A stretch of 57,406 bases of DNA, taken from contig WQVK01000012.1 of NCBI GenBank assembly GCA_009784025.1, forward strand, positions 1 through 57,406, given 5' to 3'. Shown here in pieces: positions 52,001 through 57,406 of this stretch. The notes beneath the pieces are model-generated. The model ran no database searches, was not told the DNA's origin, and was given only the letters and a program-made list of their open reading frames with translations. Position numbers and translations under genes: made by a program. Source of the stretch: Defluviitaleaceae bacterium. GTDB lineage: Bacteria; Bacillota; Clostridia; Lachnospirales; WQUN01. Every line of letters starts with the position of its first letter. The stretch's first letter is position 1.

Positions 52001-52405
52001 GCGCAGATTATCTGCTATCCAGCCCTGTATTGAATTTTTGAAAACGGTGTCGCGGTTTTTGTATATGGATGTGAGGTTGGATGTGTCTAGGCATAGAAAC
52101 TCGTCGGCAGAAAAACCTGTGCCGCTATAGCTCAGGTTTTTCATATTATTATCAGAATCGATAGCCATGTATTCTATCTGGGGAGGCTTATCCATTTTGC
52201 GGCCATTGGTAGAAGTACCAAGCTTAAATTGCTTGCTAATCGCGTGCTTTACACGGATTAGAGCTTCTGTTCCTGTTCCCCCCAGCCCCAATATTAAAAT
52301 GGGGCTGTCTATTACGTCTGTACGGGTATTTGCAGTAGAGATGCCCCCGCCATACTCGCAGTCGAGTGCTTGCAACTCAACTTTTACCTCTGCCGACAGT
52401 TTCAT
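49058..52405 (-). CDS. Giant tubulin/FtsZ-like GTPase (Tubulin_2 type)
   Basis: 1115 residues. SPILILGLGGTGTEALIRVK (nucleotide loop, ~35-54), EYMAIDSDNNMKNLSYSG (T3-like), and FIAAGCAGGTGSGIFIDVPY: AGGTGSG at ~191-197 is the tubulin/FtsZ signature. FEAENIGMIFLPDVTLADST fits the following strand. The ~800 residues beyond are mostly long helices, as in the Tubulin_2 family, not the compact C-domain of FtsZ or TubZ. GGGAGG precedes ATG 52405, 27 nt after the VWA gene. Family members have no established function; conserved association with VWA and GTPase genes suggests a GTP-dependent assembly at the membrane (inference). Confidence 0.82.
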   Translation of the reverse strand: MKLSAEVKVELQALDCEYGGGISTANTRTDVIDSPILILGLGGTGTEALIRVKHAISKQFKLGTSTNGRKMDKPPQIEYMAIDSDNNMKNLSYSGTGFSADEFLCLDTSNLTSIYKNRDTVFKNSIQGWIADNLRLQQVKHGAGGIRQAGRLLLTINSNNVVSMLTEKINRLTSNRNANNLLYVFIAAGCAGGTGSGIFIDVPYIVRKIAEQRGFEAENIGMIFLPDVTLADSTIDGSAALNIKANGFAALKELDYLMNIERNGEIFDHLYADLEVKTNQPPYDLCHLVSAKDENGKLAPAAKDYCMNVVAETIINFIASEEVVDGQSYTITSYLSNIENNRAAFIMTHQTKQPVNYIYNIVGASSASLPVEYLLNYLTWKMFSELDHLKDNAPSFEEAQLMLESFKIDLPTLERVLSQDRPKVRDFKQYDHVVLQERPDIIEDAVKKELANLEDHYRKISEDIIENFLAALDDKNNIFHQHFTDLETGPYYALKSLSDLFETSLPRIIDNVRKMEIQKKRVHRDSLTALELSRNAATEKLRRKTLFARSKAATIIETNENYMRLTGRNLMYDAIDRIYNVVLAKLEELFNDTIDSYCELLTTFKELFDKFKDIKRANAMDANFSWDLEDAHSFCETFEEDASNTVDYKMSLKRLLQDMMAQPSWKPGINHTIVENLNDFITSQFQSVVYKSLDYYFNMMSDAKDVSIGEYVDDKVKTLHESAMVMFPINHIPSGLHITFPPYAYLSVPSNAPKIRSVMQELSIGGKVPNIKFSKMNHRLYMLNLKIAVPLYCYKELNDYEAVYENSLSKIAGVHLYESPLCNWKNLPSPNYDQLWTKEHENNRERIKNNRLREIFDAAIKLEIIRLDERSRRLYGIYGDPVDLHKRYAEIEARIEEKTLTAAKAREIIAELNAFLADPAREKYNMNLFDTEFIEDTDSPDLEYAKGVFIYMPALNEAISYEIQMRQYVNDLKAKLTKIDLSEVKYNHFAQLLYMDVITKNRKNFCYSIDGDTHILFTTQTLSEQYVEYDVFQAYLNMDESVASHLQKRAQEDENRFTDQQFIILVQNIGEYIKAYTEKLEQLEANYSSERDAALKIIFYQTMLNVFTREKKVLS

Positions 52406-52432
52406 ATATGTCCTCCCTGGTGGTTGTACTGA

Positions 52433-54394
52433 TTAGTCCTCGTTTACACGATAGGCAATTTCAATTTGATTTTCGCCGTCTTTTTCTGCAAATATAAGCT
52501 GCCTATCCTTATCCCAGAAATATTTCTTTAGAGGGATGGCTACGCCGTCATTGTCTGTGATATCACATGCGCCGTCGGCGGTTAGCTGTAGCCTTGGGCG
52601 GTTATTTACTGATGCTGGCTGAATATACACGCCTTCTAGGGGGACATCGGCTTCCATGATACGCCTTGCCCTAGCACCTAGGCTGGTGCGGATAAATTCT
52701 GCAAGGGAAATACGCCCGGCAAATGTGCTTAAATCTGGCACTTCAAGGGCTGTGTATTTTCCATTAACAAATGCCCGCAGCTCTAGATATCCTGCAAAAA
52801 TTCTGCGCTTATCACGCTGTGTTATGAATAGTATGGCAGCAATTATGGCAGACAATGCACTTACTGCCAGCAGTATAATTATTATAAAGTTTATGCCACT
52901 GCCTGGTTCATCTGGCTCTGGTGTAGGTTCTGGAGTTGGGTCTGGCGTGGGGGGGGCTGGTGGTGGAGTTGGCGTGGGGGGTGGGGTTAGTTCTGCGGTT
53001 GGGTCTGGCGTGGGTGTTGGGGTGGGAAGCGGCGTTGGGGTTGGCGTAGGTGGTGGTGGGTCCCGCAGGATTTCTTCCAGCAGTTCTGAATCATATACTA
53101 TGGTAACTGTGGTTGTGGTTATATCAAAGTCTGGGTGGGTTACGTTTATAAAAAGCCTAATGTTTTGCGGTGGATACGGCCTTATATCCAGGGTAAAGGT
53201 GTTGCCGGCCACAAACATGGGAAGTATGCCTATTGTATCGCCCTCTAGGCTTGTGATCTGCAGTTCTGCAGAGGACTGTTCTAGCAACTGTTGCAGCTGC
53301 GGTACAGACAAATGGCTAAATAGCCCCGCCGTAACTGTAAGCGGCGCCGCAGGGTCGAAGAAAACGCCTGTCATACCTGGCTGGGTAACTGCAAAAACCA
53401 CATCTATTACATAGTTGTAAATCAGATTTACCGTTACATGGTCTTCTGGCACACCTTGCACCCGAAGAATCCACTCGCCCTCCATGGGTGTCATTACTTT
53501 AATCATAGAATAGCGATTTGCCGATGTTAAAGTATATGTCACATTGTCAAATTCTATCTCTACATCGTTGGGGTCGAACAGGCGCACGCTTTGTATGGGC
53601 TGCGAAGACAGCATTATAATATTGGCCTCTGCAACAAAGGGGCTGTCTATAAGAATTGGCACATTAGTATAATCTCCATCTGCAATAAAAGCATCCACTG
53701 TTTCTACAGATGTGCGGATATGGCTTGCGAAAATTTCGTTAAAAATTTGCGGCAGCCTTCCTGCATCTTCTATTATATGAGATGTGCCGAAGGTTCTGCT
53801 GGCCAGATATTCTAAGAAATCTACATTCAGCGCGCCGTCGTAGTTTAGCCCTATGGTATAAATTGGTGTATCTACTAGATTTTCTAGCACCCACCAGGTA
53901 TCGTCGTAAGAATCTTGCTCTGGGCGGATTACGCCGCCGCCTAGGTCTATATGCCCGTCTGTAAACAACAAAATCATGGGCACGTTATCTGAAGGCGATT
54001 CTAGCAGCATTTCTGCCGCGGCGCGCAAGCCTGCGCCTATATCTGTCCAACCTTGGTACTCTAGCCCAGAAACAGAACGCCTAATCTCATTCCTTATATC
54101 AAGGTCGTCTATAGGTGTAAGTGGCACCGTATTGTGCACTGTGCCAGAAAACGGCACTATACCAATGCGAGAATGCCTTGTTTCCATCATGCTTATAAAC
54201 AACGTGGCTGCCTCTAGCGCAATACGCTCTGGGTCTGCCGTACGCATGCTACCGCTGGTGTCTACAACCAACACAACGTCTATGCCGCTGCTGGGCGCAA
54301 GAACTATTGGCGTAGCATTAAACTGTGCCGGCAACAAATACGCCAGCAAAAAAACAACCACAATTACCTTACAAAACACAGTTTTTTTAAACAT
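52433..54394 (-). CDS. Membrane-anchored extracellular VWA-domain protein (first gene of the operon)
   Basis: 653 residues. Signal peptide (~1-27). VWA domain ~36-225 with a complete metal site: DTSGSMRTAD (D45, S47, S49), GWTDIGAG (T117), FTDGHIDLGGG (D146). Beta domains ~230-435. Pro/Thr spacer ~444-497 (PTPTPTPLPTPTPTPDPT), a transmembrane helix ~500-523 (NFIIIILLAVSALSAIIAAI) and a cytoplasmic domain ~530-653 (IFAGYLELRAFVNGKYTALE...). The design is an outside binding head, wall-spanning stalk and inside signalling domain, upstream of cytosolic GTPases. AGAGGG precedes ATG 54394. The internal domain is not identified with certainty; FHA-like is one possibility. Confidence 0.82.
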   Translation of the reverse strand: MFKKTVFCKVIVVVFLLAYLLPAQFNATPIVLAPSSGIDVVLVVDTSGSMRTADPERIALEAATLFISMMETRHSRIGIVPFSGTVHNTVPLTPIDDLDIRNEIRRSVSGLEYQGWTDIGAGLRAAAEMLLESPSDNVPMILLFTDGHIDLGGGVIRPEQDSYDDTWWVLENLVDTPIYTIGLNYDGALNVDFLEYLASRTFGTSHIIEDAGRLPQIFNEIFASHIRTSVETVDAFIADGDYTNVPILIDSPFVAEANIIMLSSQPIQSVRLFDPNDVEIEFDNVTYTLTSANRYSMIKVMTPMEGEWILRVQGVPEDHVTVNLIYNYVIDVVFAVTQPGMTGVFFDPAAPLTVTAGLFSHLSVPQLQQLLEQSSAELQITSLEGDTIGILPMFVAGNTFTLDIRPYPPQNIRLFINVTHPDFDITTTTVTIVYDSELLEEILRDPPPPTPTPTPLPTPTPTPDPTAELTPPPTPTPPPAPPTPDPTPEPTPEPDEPGSGINFIIIILLAVSALSAIIAAILFITQRDKRRIFAGYLELRAFVNGKYTALEVPDLSTFAGRISLAEFIRTSLGARARRIMEADVPLEGVYIQPASVNNRPRLQLTADGACDITDNDGVAIPLKKYFWDKDRQLIFAEKDGENQIEIAYRVNED

Positions 54395-54426
54395 TTCACT
54401 TTTCCCTCTTTCAATGTTATGCAGTT

Positions 54427-54455
54427 ATTATGACATCTCCGTCGGATTCTGTCTA
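54427..54455 (-). promoter_or_regulatory. Sigma-A promoter of the VWA-tubulin-GTPase operon
   Basis: On the minus strand TAGACA (54455-54450), 17-nt spacer, CATAAT (54432-54427), 33 nt before the VWA ATG. No internal promoter of similar quality noticed in the operon. Confidence 0.75.
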
Positions 54456-54507
54456 ACGCACTTTGTTATTTTAATATGAATCTCTGGTTTTGTCTAGGTT
54501 GCATATA

Positions 54508-54600
54508 TAGTAAAAACCGTTAAAGGCTTCGCTGCCCACATCTCCACCAGCTTTTGCTTAAAACGCGCTTGCGTACGCGTTTCGTACAGACTACTGACTA
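54508..54600. repeat. Dispersed family B element, copy 7 (diverged)
   Basis: AAAACCGTTAAAGGCTTCGCTGCCCACATCTCC followed by a small palindrome around GCGTACGCGT. Lies between dinB and the operon promoter. Confidence 0.4.
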
Positions 54601-54611
54601 TAACCTGTAAA

Positions 54612-55826
54612 TCATGCTTGGCTGTTATCTTGTGGGGTTTCGGCAGGTTCATCGCTTTCTGTGAGCCGCTTCTCTGCCCGAAGCACGCTGGCGGTTTTTA
54701 CTATCCCCCGGCCATATTTAAGTTGCAATTTCATCATGGCGTCGCTTAGTTTATCATCATCCAAATCTCTGCCTTCGTCAAATAATGTAAACTGAAGATT
54801 TGGCGTTTCTGTCAAATTATTCAGCGTTATGCCAATAAGCCTGATTGGCCGCCGCTCTATTTTATCCAGCAATTCTGCGGCAGTTTCGTAAATTACAGCG
54901 GTTTTATCCGTGGCTTCTCCGCTTTTAGAGCGGGTTATGGATTTCATATCGAAATACGTCACTTTTAATGTAATGGTGTTGGCGTATAGCTTCTTCAATT
55001 TAATGTCAAAACTTAGCCGTTGCGCTGTAAGCAGTAGCACATCCTTTAAATAGTCAAAATCTGTAATATCCTGCTGGAAAGTCTGCTCTGTGCCAATGGA
55101 TTTCGCCTCCGAATACGCAGTTACCCTACGCGTGTCCACCCCGGCTGCAAGCTCGATTATTTGCCTGCCATGGTTGCCCAAAATCGCTACCACGGCTTGG
55201 CTGTTTTCAAGAACATGCCGCACTGTTGTTATGCCAATTTTTTGCAATTCTTCTGCCGTTTTTGCCCCTACCCCATAGATAACCCGCACATTGCGGTCAA
55301 TTATCAAGTTTTTCAAATCCTGCGCTGTGGGTATCACAAAGAAACCATCGGGTTTCTTCTCCTCACTGGCCAATTTTGCAGACATCATGGAATACCCCAC
55401 CCCAACCGAACAAGTTAGCCCCACTTCATCCACCGTCCGGCGTTTTATTTCCCGGGCCATGGCAGTCGCCCCACCAAACAAATGCGACGTACCCGTAATA
55501 TCCAAAAAACCCTCGTCTAGCGAAATATACTCGCAAATATCCGTATAATCGCCCCAGATTTTATGCACCTGCCGCGACGCCGCCGCATACTTGCCCATGC
55601 TGGGGTGCATGTAAACCCCATGGGGGCAGCGGCGATACGCCTCCTTTATGCTCATGGCAGAGCGCACCCCAAATACCCGCGCCTCGTAGCTGCAAGTAGC
55701 AACTACCCCACGTTCACTGGGCAACGCCCCAATAATAAGCGGCTTACCCCCCAGGCCTGGGTTGTCACGGATCTCCACCGCCGCGAAGAACGCGTCCATA
55801 TCTATATGCATGATAATTCTGTCCAT
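54612..55826 (-). CDS. dinB: DNA polymerase IV (Y-family)
   Basis: 404 residues. Translesion polymerase. HIDMDAFFAAVEIRDNPGLG (first catalytic Asp), GVVATCSYEARVFGVRSAMS, EYISLDEGFLDITGTSHLFG (catalytic Asp-Glu; the usual AYLD is GFLD), CSVGVGYSMMSAKLASEEKK and an HhH/little-finger region (VIYGVGAKTAEELQKIGITT). No beta-clamp QLxLF motif at the extreme end, but LQFTLF occurs near residue 345. AGGTGA precedes ATG 55826. Confidence 0.94.
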   Translation of the reverse strand: MDRIIMHIDMDAFFAAVEIRDNPGLGGKPLIIGALPSERGVVATCSYEARVFGVRSAMSIKEAYRRCPHGVYMHPSMGKYAAASRQVHKIWGDYTDICEYISLDEGFLDITGTSHLFGGATAMAREIKRRTVDEVGLTCSVGVGYSMMSAKLASEEKKPDGFFVIPTAQDLKNLIIDRNVRVIYGVGAKTAEELQKIGITTVRHVLENSQAVVAILGNHGRQIIELAAGVDTRRVTAYSEAKSIGTEQTFQQDITDFDYLKDVLLLTAQRLSFDIKLKKLYANTITLKVTYFDMKSITRSKSGEATDKTAVIYETAAELLDKIERRPIRLIGITLNNLTETPNLQFTLFDEGRDLDDDKLSDAMMKLQLKYGRGIVKTASVLRAEKRLTESDEPAETPQDNSQA

Positions 55827-56237
55827 ATGTCACCTACTTTGGTTAAAACCGTGGGATTTGCCCTGGGATGCCAGGGCAAGCGGACTTGATATACGAGCTT
55901 TACATTGGCTATATAATAGCATATCTTGAATAAATTGATAATTGCGGCTTCTTCATGTAATTTTGCCAACGAGAATGATATACATTTTTTCCGCAATAAT
56001 TTTTCAAACTGCAAAAAAAATGGTACCATACGGTACCGTAATTTAGAAGAAATGGTACCGTATGGTACCGTTTTTTTGTTAAAAAGGCTTCTTTTTGCAT
56101 GTTTTTACAGCTCCGGCATATCAGAATGCCGCCAAACAAGCCATCTTTCAAAAATATGAAAAATTCAATTTAATTTTATTGTGATTTTTTCCGCATTCCA
56201 CCCACACAATTGCGAGTAGGTGGAGCGATTATAAAGC
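55827..56237. other. Intergenic region with GGTACC palindromes
   Basis: No convincing gene in 411 nt. Contains the family C locus 3 and a copy of the AAACCGTGGG / CCTGGGATGCCAGGG hairpin just after the dinB start. The 3' part is AT-rich and precedes the end of the DMT transporter gene. Confidence 0.5.
56012..56077. repeat. GGTACC palindromes (family C), locus 3
   Basis: TGGTACCATACGGTACC, 16 nt, then GGTACCGTATGGTACCG with A8 on the left and T7 on the right. Two inverted palindromes again; four GGTACC sites. Confidence 0.85.
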
Positions 56238-57092
56238 CTAAACACGGTCACCAGGCAATTCCTTGCACACACTCCACACCACAATCGTAACGATAATTAT
56301 TGCGCCGCCGCCAATTGCCAACAGGGTTGGGGCTTGGCCGTCAAAAAGAAACACCCAAATTGGGTTAAGCAGCGGTTCAAGCGCCGGAATAAGTATTAAT
56401 TCCAGGGGCGCTACCTTTTTTACTGCAAATGAAAACAGCAAATACGCCAGCCCAATTTGCACAACGCCAAGATAAATTATTATGCCCAAATCCAGCCACG
56501 ATGTGATTGGATTTTGCAGAATAAATGGCAACGCAATAAGAACATTAAACATATTGCCATAAGTAAAAACATTGTGCGGCTTGGCAGTTCGCCCAATAAC
56601 AACAGCCTGCAAGCCAAAACTAACACCAGACGCCACAGCAATTGTGTTGCCAACAGTGGCCGCCGTGCCAACTTGCATTGCCAGCGAGTCAAAAAAGAAC
56701 ACCGCAATGCCCACAAAAATAATTGCCGTAGCAATCATATCACGCATAGGAATCTTCGTCCTGTATATGAAGAAAATGAAAATACATGTGAAAATGGGCG
56801 CCGTATATTGCAGAACAATTGCATTTGCCGCGGTTGTTAATGTATTGGCCACAACAAATAGCGTTGTTGTAGCCATATACGCAAAAATACTGGCCTTAAA
56901 CCAGCCAGTGTTTTCCATTTTAGGCAACGCCCGAAACGCAATCACATAAAAAATAGCGGCAAAAAAACTACGGTAGCCAGAAATGGCCAGGCCGTTGTCC
57001 AATGTCATCATACGAAATGCAAGGCCGCCCGAACTCCACAAAACTGCAGTAAGAAACAGCGCAGCAATAGCAGCTTTTCTTGTGTTAAACAT
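56238..57092 (-). CDS. DMT-superfamily transporter (EamA type)
   Basis: 284 residues from ATG 57092, which has GAGGGTG 8 nt upstream; the longer frame from 57158 starts in the rRNA terminator. Ten helices in two EamA repeats: LFLTAVLWSSGGLAFRMMTL (repeat 1), VASGVSFGLQAVVIGRTAKP (repeat 2), ELILIPALEPLLNPIWVFLF (conserved Pro/Glu block). Members export metabolites or amino acids; substrate not inferable. Confidence 0.88.
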   Translation of the reverse strand: MFNTRKAAIAALFLTAVLWSSGGLAFRMMTLDNGLAISGYRSFFAAIFYVIAFRALPKMENTGWFKASIFAYMATTTLFVVANTLTTAANAIVLQYTAPIFTCIFIFFIYRTKIPMRDMIATAIIFVGIAVFFFDSLAMQVGTAATVGNTIAVASGVSFGLQAVVIGRTAKPHNVFTYGNMFNVLIALPFILQNPITSWLDLGIIIYLGVVQIGLAYLLFSFAVKKVAPLELILIPALEPLLNPIWVFLFDGQAPTLLAIGGGAIIIVTIVVWSVCKELPGDRV

Positions 57093-57160
57093 TAGTATCA
57101 CCCTCAAGAACAAATCGGCTTTGCCGCCTTTGTTTTCCAACATCTCGCTTGCATACAAAA

Positions 57161-57188
57161 AAGGCCTGTAGCCACAGCTACAAGCCTT
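57161..57188 (-). terminator. Terminator of the rRNA/tRNA-Asn transcript
   Basis: Stem AAGGCTTGTAGC/GCTACAGGCCTT on the minus strand (one G-T pair) with a 4-nt loop and T-run, 6 nt after the tRNA. Confidence 0.85.
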
Positions 57189-57194
57189 AAAATC

Positions 57195-57266
57195 CTCCCC
57201 GACCAGGATTCGAACCAGGGACCTATCGGTTAACAGCCGAGTGCTCTACCGCTGAGCTATCGAGGA
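57195..57266 (-). tRNA. tRNA-Asn (GTT)
   Basis: 72 nt, anticodon GTT in loop CTGTTAA, D-loop AGCGGTAGA, T-loop TTCGAAT, acceptor TCCTCGA/TCGGGGA (one T-G pair), no encoded CCA. The T stem reads CCTGG/CCTGG, leaving a central U-U mismatch, and the anticodon stem ends with a C-U mismatch, both unusual. It lies about 76 nt after 23S, where 5S often stands. Confidence 0.93.
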
Positions 57267-57342
57267 TTAAATAACATATCAAACACATTAAAAACTAAAT
57301 ACAAAGAAGGAAGACTTGCGAAAGAATAAGTGCTTGCCAAAT

Positions 57343-57406
57343 AGGACAAGCCCTCGGACTATTAGTACGAGTCAGCTAAACATATTACTATGCGTACACC
57401 TCTCGC
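57343..57406 (-). rRNA. 23S ribosomal RNA, 3' end (partial)
   Basis: Minus strand reads GAGAGGTGTACGCATAGTAA, then GTTTAGCTGACTCGTACTAA and TAGTCCGAGGGCTTGTCC, the conserved 3' terminus of bacterial 23S. The rest lies beyond the right edge. The 3' boundary is approximate. Confidence 0.93.

Noticed and set aside
52656..53414. 252-codon plus-strand frame rich in GSGVG repeats
   Set aside because: Antisense shadow of the Pro/Thr stalk of the VWA gene (CCN/ACN codons read as GGN/GTN). No SD and opposite to a confident gene.

Overview
The window reads as chromosomal DNA of a member of the Clostridia (Bacillota). Shine-Dalgarno sites are strong (AGGAGG/GGAGG), sigma-A promoters fit TTGACA-N17-TATAAT, and the gene content includes CodY, a small alarmone synthetase, an M-box riboswitch, a DtxR-family regulator, EF-G and ABC-F paralogs, VanW and a DUF2339 protein. 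Surface xylan/arabinan hydrolases point to an anaerobic plant-fibre degrader. No 16S is present, so I cannot place it more closely.

Layout. 1-444: 3' tail of a group II intron (domain V at 27-60) lying antisense in a flavodoxin gene. 444-4934: YgjP-like metalloprotein, glutamate 5-kinase (proB), a decayed ProB paralog that keeps the PUA domain, and a divergent Na+/proline-type symporter. 5158-9031: truA, GNAT, SagB-type nitroreductase, ArsC/Spx-like protein, lipoprotein, gene fragments and a MITE copy. 9173-10403: alarmone synthetase and a shortened CodY in one operon. 10783-16732: LysM-G5 membrane protein, ispE, rpsI-rplM, and pfkA-lspA-rluD. 16842-28857: DUF2339 giant membrane protein, divergent GH127 and GH10 surface enzymes, secreted metzincin and companion. 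29061-40631: ABC-F with an attenuator-like leader, assorted genes, MITE copies, VanW, MazG, EF-G paralog. 41000-44802: metal homeostasis (DtxR-family regulator, MntP-like exporter, M-box, a new leader peptide, mgtE) followed by uppP. 45151-54394: a five-gene operon with an extracellular VWA protein, a giant tubulin/FtsZ-like protein, an alpha/beta protein, a small beta-rich protein and a zinc-ribbon GTPase. 54612-57406: dinB, DMT transporter, tRNA-Asn and the 3' end of 23S rRNA.

The two most striking items are the VWA-tubulin-GTPase operon, which looks like a membrane-sensing NTPase system with no assigned function, and a 29-codon ORF between the M-box terminator and mgtE. That ORF carries an Asn-Pro-Asp-Pro-Asp motif resembling the enterobacterial MgtL leader peptide.

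Intergenic DNA is full of short dispersed palindromic families: six copies of CAGTTGGTCG...CGACCAACTG, three loci of paired GGTACC palindromes, about eight copies of an AACCGT/CTTTTTTGAAAAAAG element, and three copies of a roughly 115-nt MITE-like element. In several of these the stems differ by compensatory changes.
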